From contig CAYNHF010000030.1 of NCBI GenBank assembly GCA_964397045.1, positions 1 through 22,159 on the forward strand: DNA of 22,159 bases, written 5' to 3'. The DNA comes from CAYNHF01 sp964397045. GTDB taxonomy: Bacteria > Actinomycetota > Acidimicrobiia > Spongiisociales > UBA5794. The position numbers and the translations under genes are program-made. Below, piece by piece: positions 15,710 to 22,159 of this stretch (the stretch's first letter is position 1; each line of letters starts with the position of its first letter). A model generated the notes under the pieces. The model was not told the DNA's origin. It saw only the letters and a program-made list of their open reading frames with translations, and did not search any database.

Positions 15710-15794
15710 GTATGCACCAACGTGGCCCACATCCGCTCGTTACCCTTCCGCGGACAGGTCGCCACAGGGCATTGTCAAGAGGAAGCGAGCGTTG

Positions 15795-16679
15795 GTGCGA
15801 ATCTCGAATCTTGGGAGGGTGGGAGTCTGGAGCGGTCGCCTCAAGCGGGTGCCGACTCAAGAAGCTCTCGCGGATGCAACCCACTACGAACGCCTCGGTT
15901 ACGGAGCATTGTGGATTCCGGAGTCGCCGGCCGGCAAAGACGTGCTGACCTTCGCCGCAGTCCTGCTCGGGGGTACCGTTCGGATTCCCATCGCTACCGG
16001 CATCGCCATCATCTGGGCTCGCGATCCGGTGGCCATGATGAACGCGTCCCGAACGCTGGAGGATGCTCATGCCGGCCGATTCATCCTTGGTCTGGGGATC
16101 AGCCATCGCAGCACGGCCGAGATGAGGGGCCACAGCTATCAGCGGCCACTCGCCTCGATGCGCAACTACCTGGAAGAAATGGATGCGGCCCCCTATGACG
16201 GGGAGGTCATGGCTCCGGCTCCGCCGCGAGTCCTTGGCGCCCTGGGCCCCCGTATGGTCAAGCTGGCAGCTGATCTCACCGACGGCATTCTTCCGTTCCT
16301 CTCCACACCGACACACACATATCGATCTCGCCAGGCTCTGGCCGGTGACCAGTTGCTAGCCGTGGAGCAGGCAATCGTGTTGGGCCGCGATATGACCGAG
16401 GCCAGAGCTGTCGCCCGGGCGAACCTGAGTCGTTTCCTGGGCTGGGTGAGTTATCGGAGACACATCGAACGGATGGGTTTCAGCGAGGAGGATCTCGACG
16501 CCGGCGGCAGTAATCGGTTGGTGGATGCGCTGTACGCCATCGGTGACGAGACGGCCATTGCCCGGAGGCTCGAGCAGCACTTCGATGCTGGAGCGGACCA
16601 TGTATGCATTCAGGTCGTGCCCAGCGACGAAACGACGGAGCGGGAGTCGCTTCAGGCGCTCGCGCCGGCGGTGCTGTGA
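15795..16679 (+). CDS. LLM-class F420-dependent oxidoreductase
   Basis: A 294-residue luciferase-like (bacterial TIM-barrel) flavin/F420 oxidoreductase. It opens with LGRVGVWSG and continues with ERLGYGALWIPES (32-44), IPIATGIAIIWARDP (64-78), GRFILGLGISH (94-104) and RGHSYQRPLASMRNYLEEMDA (111-131). This pattern matches the F420-dependent subfamily I know from actinobacteria (TIGR03620-like). These proteins carry out hydride transfer to or from small organic molecules with F420. GTG 15795 (or TTG 15792) follows AAGAGGAAG. It is divergent from the CoA-transferase and convergent with the flavoprotein, with only 3 bp between stops. F420 rather than FMN as cofactor is inferred from the subfamily. 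Confidence 0.9.
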   Translation: MRISNLGRVGVWSGRLKRVPTQEALADATHYERLGYGALWIPESPAGKDVLTFAAVLLGGTVRIPIATGIAIIWARDPVAMMNASRTLEDAHAGRFILGLGISHRSTAEMRGHSYQRPLASMRNYLEEMDAAPYDGEVMAPAPPRVLGALGPRMVKLAADLTDGILPFLSTPTHTYRSRQALAGDQLLAVEQAIVLGRDMTEARAVARANLSRFLGWVSYRRHIERMGFSEEDLDAGGSNRLVDALYAIGDETAIARRLEQHFDAGADHVCIQVVPSDETTERESLQALAPAVL

Positions 16680-16682
16680 GGC

Positions 16683-18038
16683 TCAACCCAAATCCATAGC
16701 GTTGGCGGCGACGTATCCCAGTCCCAAAGCGCTGAGCAGCCCATTTCCAGACATGTACCCGGCTGCGCCATGTCCCGAGATACCTGCTGCGGCTCCGCCG
16801 GCTGCGAAGAGGTGGGGGATGGGTGCGCCGTTGCGCAACACGCGTGCCGAAGCGTCGATGCGGAGACCTCCCTGGGTGTGGAAGAGCGCTCCCGTGGTCT
16901 TGACCGCTGCATATGGAGGTGCGAGGACGCGGGGCCACAGCGTCCTCCCGAACGAGTCAACCGTAAGGCCGCGAGCACAGTTCGCCGCTTGCTCGAGCGT
17001 GGTCCCGAGTGTTGTGGGGTGGGCCCCGATCAGTTGTGCGAGGTCATCGACCGAATCCACCCATCGCACGCCATCCATTGCGAGCAAGTCCTGATAGTCA
17101 GCGAAGGGGACCGCCTTGTTGTGGATCGTTTCGTCGAACACGACCCACGCCACGCCACCGGGCTGTTCGAGGACCGGTACGGCGTACTCGGAGTATCCAG
17201 TGGACTCGTTGCCGAAACGCTCGCCGTTTGTGTTGACGACGATGGCGCCGTTCATCACCGTGGTCCACGTCAATAGAACACCATGGGGTGTCGCCACCGA
17301 CCCGTGGCCCTGATACGCGTCGAGGAATGCTGTGTCGGCGCCCAACTTCTCGCCTATCGCCAGGGCATCTCCGGTGCTGCCATCGCCCCCGAAGTAGAGG
17401 CCATCCTGGATCTCTGGTATGTGTTTGCGCACGAGGTCCTGGTTTGCTCCGAACCCGTTGGTGGCCAGGACCACCGCTCGACACGTAATCATCTCAGGCT
17501 CGTGGTCGGGTGTAGTAGCGGTGACGCGGAGCCCGTCATCGATTTCCGAGACAGCCGTGAGGCGCAACGGATTGGCGAGGATGATTCCGTCCCGGCTGGC
17601 TGCTGCCTCGAGGAGATGGCGATGAAGCGTTCTTCCGGAACGGTCGGCAACCGTGTGATGTCGGATACGGGTATGGCCGGGGAACCTCACGTCTGCCAGT
17701 TCGAGCGGAACACCGCAGTGATCGGCCATCCAGTGGACGAGTTCGACCGAGACGTCGGCCAGCGCGCGAGCAACGTCTTGGGCGGCAGTGCCTTTGGTCT
17801 TGGCCATGGTGTCGGCGTAGAGCAGGTCCGCGGAGTCTTCGATGCCCGCTACCTGCTGCCATCTGCTTCCACCGGCCGGGATCATGGCGGTGCTCATCGA
17901 AGTGTTGCTTCCGGCCCGAAACGTCTCTTTGGCTTCAAGGAGCGCGACGCGGGCACTCCGGTCGGCTGCCGCAATGGCGGCAGCGAGGCCCGCAGCCCCC
18001 GCGCCGGCGACAACTACGTCCGTCTCGAAATCGGGCAT
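16683..18038 (-). CDS. FAD-dependent fumarate-reductase-like flavoprotein
   Basis: A 451-residue member of the FAD_binding_2 group (fumarate reductase, 3-ketosteroid dehydrogenase and tricarballylate dehydrogenase relatives). The N-terminal Rossmann motif is DVVVAGAGAAGLAAA (7-21), followed by Glu35 in ALLEAKE. Later signatures are VLATNGFGAN (190-199), VNTNGERFGNES (268-279), FHTQGGLRID (386-395) and GAAGYMSGNGLLSALGLG (424-441). These enzymes oxidise or reduce a C-C bond next to a carboxyl or keto group. No flavocytochrome or FMN domain is fused, so an external electron partner is needed. The start at ATG 18038 lies 29 bp from the divergent racemase-fold gene. Substrate unknown. Confidence 0.92.
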   Translation of the reverse strand: MPDFETDVVVAGAGAAGLAAAIAAADRSARVALLEAKETFRAGSNTSMSTAMIPAGGSRWQQVAGIEDSADLLYADTMAKTKGTAAQDVARALADVSVELVHWMADHCGVPLELADVRFPGHTRIRHHTVADRSGRTLHRHLLEAAASRDGIILANPLRLTAVSEIDDGLRVTATTPDHEPEMITCRAVVLATNGFGANQDLVRKHIPEIQDGLYFGGDGSTGDALAIGEKLGADTAFLDAYQGHGSVATPHGVLLTWTTVMNGAIVVNTNGERFGNESTGYSEYAVPVLEQPGGVAWVVFDETIHNKAVPFADYQDLLAMDGVRWVDSVDDLAQLIGAHPTTLGTTLEQAANCARGLTVDSFGRTLWPRVLAPPYAAVKTTGALFHTQGGLRIDASARVLRNGAPIPHLFAAGGAAAGISGHGAAGYMSGNGLLSALGLGYVAANAMDLG

Positions 18039-18067
18039 GGCCTCATCGTATCGGGTAGGTTGCCGCC

Positions 18068-18862
18068 ATGACTGGCGAACCCCGCCGAGTGCTGGTGCTC
18101 GTTCCGTTTCCTATGACTTCGGATCAGATTGCGCTTCGAGCCGCTCAGGCAACAGAGGCTGGTCTTCCGCCGGGCATCGAGCTCGACTACCGGTCCGTTA
18201 GGGCGGCACCATCGGGGTACGTGTCCCAGCACGACTACGTGCTGGCGGACGTCTCGATCCTGGAGGCAGGGCTCAATGCCCAGGACGACGGTTACGACGC
18301 AGTGTGCGTCGACACCGTGAGTGACTCGGGAACTGCGGCGCTTCGTTCAATGCTCGACATCCCCGTTGTCGCAGCGGGCAAGAGTATGTACGCCGTGGCT
18401 CTCATGCTTGGACGGACGTTCGGGATCCTTTCCATGTGGACGCGATGGTTCGGCCTTTACGAACGTTCCTTGCGCGAAGTCGGCTTGGGGGCGCAGTGTG
18501 CCGGGATGAGGGCGATAGATGTCCATCCCGACAACCGCAACCTTCTCGGCGGCAAGGAGGATGAGGTCTTGCCCCGCTTGCTCGAGGCGGGCATCGAGCT
18601 GATCGAAGAGGACGGCGCCGACGTCATCTGTCTCGGATCCACCACGATGCACGAAGCCCACGGATACCTGCAGGAAAGGCTCCCGGTTCCTGTGATCAAC
18701 CCCGGACCGCTGTCGTACCTCGTCGCCGAGGCCCTTACCGCGCTCGACCTCACCCACAGCCGCGCGAGCTACCCGCGGCCGCTCGTTTCGAAAGAGAGCA
18801 TGCTCGTAGAGATGCTCGGCGCTGCCGTGCGAGCTGAAGCGGAACAGGATCGCCCATCGTGA
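18068..18862 (+). CDS. Asp/Glu/hydantoin racemase-fold protein, catalytic Cys missing (copy 1)
   Basis: The 264-residue product has the two-lobed racemase fold of the Asp/Glu/hydantoin racemase superfamily. The N-terminal strand is RRVLVLVPFPMTSD. The first catalytic loop, usually xCxxDPG, reads DTVSDSG (82-88) with Thr83 in place of Cys. The second, usually LGCAGM, reads LGSTTM (189-194) with Ser191 in place of Cys. Other matches are LDIPVV (96-101) and LPVPVINPGP (205-214). I recall this DTVSDSG/LGSTTM pattern in database entries labelled aspartate/glutamate racemase or HupH, with no proven reaction. The two-base chemistry of true racemases is therefore unlikely. It overlaps the next gene by 4 bp (GTGA). 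Confidence 0.88.
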   Translation: MTGEPRRVLVLVPFPMTSDQIALRAAQATEAGLPPGIELDYRSVRAAPSGYVSQHDYVLADVSILEAGLNAQDDGYDAVCVDTVSDSGTAALRSMLDIPVVAAGKSMYAVALMLGRTFGILSMWTRWFGLYERSLREVGLGAQCAGMRAIDVHPDNRNLLGGKEDEVLPRLLEAGIELIEEDGADVICLGSTTMHEAHGYLQERLPVPVINPGPLSYLVAEALTALDLTHSRASYPRPLVSKESMLVEMLGAAVRAEAEQDRPS

Positions 18863-19629
18863 AGCGCGTCCTGGTGCTCGTGCCATTCCCGCTCGATGAC
18901 GAAGGGATCGCCAATCGAAGCGCCCAGACGGCAGAAGTGCTCCTGAGACCGGATGTGAGCTTCGAGTTTCAGGCGGTGCGGGCAGGGCCGACCAGTTTCG
19001 TCAGCCCGCACGACTGGATATTGCTCGCATTGGGAATCTTCGAAGCCGGTCTGAACGCCGAAGAGGACGGCTTTGACGCGGTCGTGATCGATACGGTGAG
19101 TGATTCGGGCGTCGACGAACTCCGCTCGATGCTCGATATCCCGGTTGTTGGGCCGGGCCGGGCGTCGTTGCTCTTTGCGCTCACCCTCGGCAGTCGCTTC
19201 GGCATCCTCGCACAATGGGAGCCAGCGCTGGCGAGGTACCGCAAGGTGATCCCGGAGTGGGGATTGACCGACCACTGCGCCGCGGTGGGGCACTTTGGCA
19301 CACCACCTGACTTCGCCGCCTTGATCGCAGGGAAGGAAGAAGAGATCCTTCCGAGGATGGAAGAGGCATGTTGGCGGCTGATTGGAGCTGGGTCTGACGT
19401 CATCGTTCTCGGATCGACCACGATGCATCAGGCACACGGGTACCTCGCGGAGGTGCTTCCGGTTCCGGTGATCAACCCCGGTCCTGTGTCCTACAAGCTG
19501 GTCGAAGCCATGATGTCGCTTGGTCTTGCTCAGAGTCGGCGGGCCCATCCGCGCCCACTCAGCCCGAAACCGGCCATGATTCGCACAATGCTGGAGGCTG
19601 CGGCAGCTCACGAAATCGGCCACGGCTGA
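18859..19629 (+). CDS. Asp/Glu/hydantoin racemase-fold protein, catalytic Cys missing (copy 2)
   Basis: This 256-residue paralogue of the gene just upstream starts at GTG 18859, overlapping that gene's stop by 4 bp, so the two should be co-translated. It shows the same fold landmarks: KRVLVLVPFPLDDEG at the start, DTVSDSG (78-84) with Thr79 at the first Cys position, LDIPVVGPG (92-100), VLGSTTM (183-189) with Ser186 at the second, and LPVPVINPGP (200-209). Both copies keep the same replacements, so the change predates or was selected along with the duplication. Divergence elsewhere suggests an old duplication. A hetero-oligomer with copy 1 is plausible but unproven. Confidence 0.88.
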   Translation: MKRVLVLVPFPLDDEGIANRSAQTAEVLLRPDVSFEFQAVRAGPTSFVSPHDWILLALGIFEAGLNAEEDGFDAVVIDTVSDSGVDELRSMLDIPVVGPGRASLLFALTLGSRFGILAQWEPALARYRKVIPEWGLTDHCAAVGHFGTPPDFAALIAGKEEEILPRMEEACWRLIGAGSDVIVLGSTTMHQAHGYLAEVLPVPVINPGPVSYKLVEAMMSLGLAQSRRAHPRPLSPKPAMIRTMLEAAAAHEIGHG

Positions 19630-19667
19630 AGCTGCCGCTGTCGCGCTCCCGACGGTACGCTGCCGCC

Positions 19668-20069
19668 GTGACCCGCAACGCTGCCATCGAACTTGTCTCG
19701 AGCTACCTGAGACTCGTCGAGCAGCGCGCGCTCGACAAGGCAACGATCCTCCTCGCGCCCGGAGTGGTCATTGTCTTCCCGGGAGGTGGGCGATTCGAGA
19801 GGCTGCAAGATCAGGTTGCGGCGTCGCAGATGCGATTCCGGCGCGTCCAGAAGGCGTTCGAAGACTTCGACGTGCTCGACGCCGGCGACAGCACGATCGT
19901 GTACGTCAGGGGGACATTGGAGGGCGAAGACCTCAGCGGTTTGCCCTTTGACGGAGTGAGGTTCGTGGACCGGTTTGAGATTCACTCGGGCTTGATCACC
20001 CGTCACGAAGTCTGGAACGATATCGCGGAGTCGTTGCCGATCCGTGCAGCGAAGCGACCCCCGGATTGA
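19668..20069 (+). CDS. SnoaL-like / NTF2-fold protein in the catabolic cluster
   Basis: The 133-residue product fits the SnoaL-like cone fold: a helical start (AAIELVSSYLRLVEQRALDKATILLAPGVVIVFPGG, residues about 5-40), a QMRFRRVQKAFEDFDVLDAGDSTIVYVRG strand region and a final sheet (DRFEIHSGLITRHEVWND). Such folds serve as isomerases, dehydratases or binding proteins in degradation pathways. GTG 19668 starts 38 bp after the second racemase-fold stop, and the SDR-fold gene follows after 66 bp, all in one direction. The ribosome site is weak. It is only distantly similar to the SnoaL-like protein at 6.5 kb. Confidence 0.8.
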   Translation: MTRNAAIELVSSYLRLVEQRALDKATILLAPGVVIVFPGGGRFERLQDQVAASQMRFRRVQKAFEDFDVLDAGDSTIVYVRGTLEGEDLSGLPFDGVRFVDRFEIHSGLITRHEVWNDIAESLPIRAAKRPPD

Positions 20070-20135
20070 GCTTGATGTCCGAGACGCGACGACATAGTCG
20101 AGACCAACCCGGCGCATGGCTACCGAGGAGGATGC

Positions 20136-20903
20136 ATGGCCGACCAAGACCAATCAGCGAGAGAATGGGCCGTCGTAGTAGGCGCCGGGGGAGCGATCGG
20201 CAGCCGGATCGTCGAACGGTTGTCTGGAGCCGGACTCGGGGTCGTCCTCGTCGGTCGCTCCGAGCAGCCGCTGCGCCAGGCAGCTGAGACGATGCCTGAC
20301 ATGGTCATCTGCACGGCGGACATCGCGGGCGACGACTCCATTGCTGCTATTCGGGACTCGCTCGCTGGTCCGGTGCGGATGGCGGTCAACGCAGCCGCGG
20401 CGCCGATGGGCGGTGCCGTCCTGGATGTAACACCTGGCGCCCTCGTCGCGGCGTTTGAGGTGAAGGTCAACGGCACCCTCCGACTGGTGCGAGCGGTCGA
20501 GCGCCGTCTCGAGCCGGACTCACGGGTGGTGGTGCTTGGAGGCAACCTGGCGTATGACCCGATTCCCGAAGCGGCAACTGCCGGCGTAGCAAATGCGGCG
20601 TTGGCGAACCTCGTGCGTCAACTCAGCAGGGCGCTCGGCCCTACCGGGGTCACCTGCCACGTCGTTGCGCCCGGGCCTGTCTGGACCGAACGACTTCAGA
20701 TGTTGCTGCGCGACGCGGCGGCGTCGCGTGGGGTCCCGGAGGAGGAAGTCGTCGAAGACCTCAGGTCGCGCTCGCCGCTACGCAATCTCGTCGAGGTCGA
20801 CGATGTGGCCTGGGCCGTCGAGATGTTGCTCGCCCCACAGGCCCGGGCGTTGGCCGGGGGGACATTGCTGCTCGACGCCGGGCAGCGCACGGCAATTCCC
20901 TGA
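20136..20903 (+). CDS. SDR-fold protein lacking the Ser-Tyr-Lys catalytic residues
   Basis: A 255-residue short-chain dehydrogenase/reductase fold. The NAD(P) motif is VVVGAGGAIGSRIVERL (13-29, GxGGxIG), with Arg41 after VLVG suggesting NADP. VNAAAAP (84-90) replaces NNAG, and Asn112 in KVNGTL is the conserved tetrad Asn. From residue 135 the sequence aligns without gaps to the classical SS...YxxxK segment, but Gly136, Ala149 and Asn153 stand where Ser, Tyr and Lys belong. The C-terminal half is normal (HVVAPGPVWTERL, LAGGTLLLDAG). Nucleotide binding is likely; ordinary alcohol/ketone chemistry is not. ATG 20136 follows GAGGAGGA closely. It ends the rightward gene run. Confidence 0.9.
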   Translation: MADQDQSAREWAVVVGAGGAIGSRIVERLSGAGLGVVLVGRSEQPLRQAAETMPDMVICTADIAGDDSIAAIRDSLAGPVRMAVNAAAAPMGGAVLDVTPGALVAAFEVKVNGTLRLVRAVERRLEPDSRVVVLGGNLAYDPIPEAATAGVANAALANLVRQLSRALGPTGVTCHVVAPGPVWTERLQMLLRDAAASRGVPEEEVVEDLRSRSPLRNLVEVDDVAWAVEMLLAPQARALAGGTLLLDAGQRTAIP

Positions 20904-21072
20904 TGGTCGTCCATCCCCCGCAGCTCTACGGCAGTGTCAAGGTTTGGGTGTTTGCGGGCACCGACTGGAGGTGATCACTACGCTGGTTCTATCTGAGGGC
21001 GAACAGGTGACAAGGCTGTCGTCGCCCATGGCATCCGATCGCTACGGCGAACGGCATCTGGAGGGAGAACCG

Positions 21073-22159
21073 ATGACGAAGACCAGCTGGAGGCTTGCCG
21101 CGTTTCTGCTCGCGTTTGCGCTCGTCGCCGCCGCTTGCGGAGATGATGACGACGCTGCAACCACCACCACCGGCGGTGATGCAGCCGCCACCACAACCAC
21201 AGCGACCGCGGCGCCACCGGAGTCGGTGTCTGGTTTGGTTGAGGATGGGAAGTTGATTGTGGTGACGACGGGGAACTTCCCGCCGTTTACGTTGATCAAT
21301 GTGGACACGGGCGAGAACGAGGGTTACTCGATCGACTTGGCTCGTGAGGTGGCGACTCGATTGGGCCTGGAGTTGGAGTTGCCGACGGTTGACTTTGTGG
21401 CTGAGTTGGAGGGCCTGGCTTCGGGTTTGTATGACATTGCCGATTCGGGGATTTGGCCGAATGAGGCTCGTCAGGAGGCGGGTTTTGTGTTCTCTCGTCC
21501 GATGACGTCGACTGGGATTATTGCCCAGGTGCGGGCTGAGGATGAGGGTTCGGCTGGGTTCGCCAATGTGACGGGTCTCACGATTGGCGGGATCCAGGGG
21601 TCCAGCCAGGAGAAGTTCGTGCTCGATGGTGAGGCGGAGTTGGGGTACGCGGAGTATCTCGGGTTTGCTGGTGCTGCTGAGGCGTTGACCGGTTTGCGAC
21701 AGGGTCGGGTTGACTTGTTGGTCCAGGACTCTTTGGTGGCCGGTTTTGTGGCGGTCCAGAACGATGACCTGGCGGTAGCGGGTCCGACGGTTTTGGCGCA
21801 TCCGTTGTCGTTCACATACCAGAACGGGAACGAAGCCAAGCGTGACGCTATCGACGTCGCCATCAACGCGATGCTGGCCGACGGAACCATCGCAACCATC
21901 CAGCAGAAGTGGTTCGGGCGCTGTATCCCGGTCCCAGACGACATCAACCAGGTCGAGCCATACACCACCCTCCCCGGCGGCGAGTGCGGAACCACGAGTG
22001 GTGACGTCAGCGCCGGTCCCGCCGACGTGCCTGGTTTGGTTGAGGATGGGAAGTTGATTGTGGTGACGACGGGGAACTTCCCGCCGTTTACGTTGATCAA
22101 TGTGGACACGGGCGAGAACGAGGGTTACTCGATCGACTTGGCTCGTGAGGTGGCGACTC
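21073..22159 (+). CDS. Tandem solute-binding (family 3) lipoprotein, 3' end cut off
   Basis: An extracytoplasmic substrate-binding protein of the amino-acid/polar-compound ABC type, open to the window edge (362 codons seen). The signal peptide ends in a lipobox LVAAAC with lipidated Cys22, followed by GDDDD and a Thr/Ala-rich linker (28-50). The binding domain (54-290) shows KLIVVTTGNFPPFTL (60-74), GYSIDLAREVATRLG (84-98), FSRPMTSTG (140-148) and IQQKWFGRC (276-284). After a Cys-containing linker (GGECGTTSGD), the domain begins again at residue 321 with an identical GLVEDGKLIVVTTG. GGAG-type ribosome sites precede ATG 21073. No permease or ATPase is visible before the window ends. The ligand is not predictable. 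Confidence 0.9.
   Translation, partial: MTKTSWRLAAFLLAFALVAAACGDDDDAATTTTGGDAAATTTTATAAPPESVSGLVEDGKLIVVTTGNFPPFTLINVDTGENEGYSIDLAREVATRLGLELELPTVDFVAELEGLASGLYDIADSGIWPNEARQEAGFVFSRPMTSTGIIAQVRAEDEGSAGFANVTGLTIGGIQGSSQEKFVLDGEAELGYAEYLGFAGAAEALTGLRQGRVDLLVQDSLVAGFVAVQNDDLAVAGPTVLAHPLSFTYQNGNEAKRDAIDVAINAMLADGTIATIQQKWFGRCIPVPDDINQVEPYTTLPGGECGTTSGDVSAGPADVPGLVEDGKLIVVTTGNFPPFTLINVDTGENEGYSIDLAREVAT
21230..21358 (+). repeat. 129-bp exact direct repeat, copy 1 (binding-domain start)
   Basis: These 129 bp are identical, base for base, to 22031-22159, 801 bp (267 codons) downstream in the same reading frame. The first differing base is at 21229 (T against C). It encodes the start of the solute-binding domain. 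Copy 1 continues into a full binding domain, whereas copy 2 is cut off by the window edge. Confidence 0.95.
22031..22159 (+). repeat. 129-bp exact direct repeat, copy 2 (runs to window end)
   Basis: Exact copy of 21230-21358, reaching the last base of the window, so the true repeat may be longer. It restarts the solute-binding domain in frame. Because the identity is complete and ends only at the window edge, it may be a real tandem domain duplication or a k-mer overlap left by assembly. Confidence 0.95.

Noticed and set aside
15663..16316. N-terminal extension of the CoA-transferase frame by 218 codons
   Set aside because: The family starts near the GTG at 15662, which has GAGGAGGT upstream. 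The extension lies antisense to the LLM gene and has no family similarity.
20971..20978. GTGATCAC palindrome upstream of the binding-protein gene
   Set aside because: It is an 8-bp palindrome expected by chance in a 22-kb window, with no supporting second site.
1..22159. Search by eye for tRNA, rRNA, CRISPR arrays, transposases, integrases and toxin-antitoxin pairs
   Set aside because: None seen. No regularly spaced repeats, no cloverleaf-like segments and no mobile-element proteins were found.

Overview
The window looks like part of a chromosome (or a long metagenomic contig) from a high-GC actinobacterium. An Acidimicrobiia-like lineage is my best guess, not a demonstrated placement. The supporting signs are GC-rich coding with frequent GTG and TTG starts, an F420-type luciferase-like oxidoreductase, an actinobacterial style of lipoprotein (lipobox Cys, an Asp run, then a Thr/Ala-rich linker), a DUF2652-SRPBCC protein and an OsmC-hydrolase fusion. 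There are no rRNA, tRNA, CRISPR, transposase or phage genes.

Layout. 1-5.0 kb: the 3' end of an unrecognised gene, a small secreted protein with one dockerin-like calcium loop, a strong hairpin, an ACC-synthase-like PLP enzyme, a membrane-anchored alpha/beta hydrolase, a convergent DUF998 membrane protein and an orphan MalG-type sugar permease. 5.1-9.8 kb: ammonia-dependent asparagine synthetase AsnA, divergent from a SnoaL-like protein across a 13-bp hairpin; then a small membrane protein, the hydrolase-OsmC fusion and a convergent degenerate-cyclase/SRPBCC protein. 9.8-14.5 kb: an alpha/beta hydrolase broken by two in-frame stops, a ~97-bp imperfect palindrome, an MFS exporter and a stand-alone ATP-grasp enzyme, separated by three gene-poor gaps (about 370-420 bp each). 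14.5-20.9 kb: a compact cluster that reads as a catabolic locus (family III CoA-transferase, F420-type LLM oxidoreductase, fumarate-reductase-like flavoprotein, two overlapping Asp/Glu/hydantoin-racemase-fold genes, a SnoaL-like protein, an SDR-fold protein). 21.07 kb to the end: an amino-acid-type substrate-binding lipoprotein whose binding domain starts again, in frame, just before the window ends.

Working together (inference). In the 14.5-20.9 kb cluster, the CoA-transferase could activate a carboxylic acid, the LLM enzyme and flavoprotein could do redox steps on the acid or its CoA ester, and the SnoaL, racemase-fold and SDR-fold proteins could rearrange or bind intermediates. The substrate is unknown. 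Three members lack residues normally essential to their families: both racemase-fold proteins lack both catalytic Cys, and the SDR lacks Ser, Tyr and Lys of its tetrad. That makes this the most likely place for undescribed biochemistry. The tandem binding-domain lipoprotein is the other standout, with the caveat that its exact 129-bp repeat runs to the window edge and could be an assembly effect.
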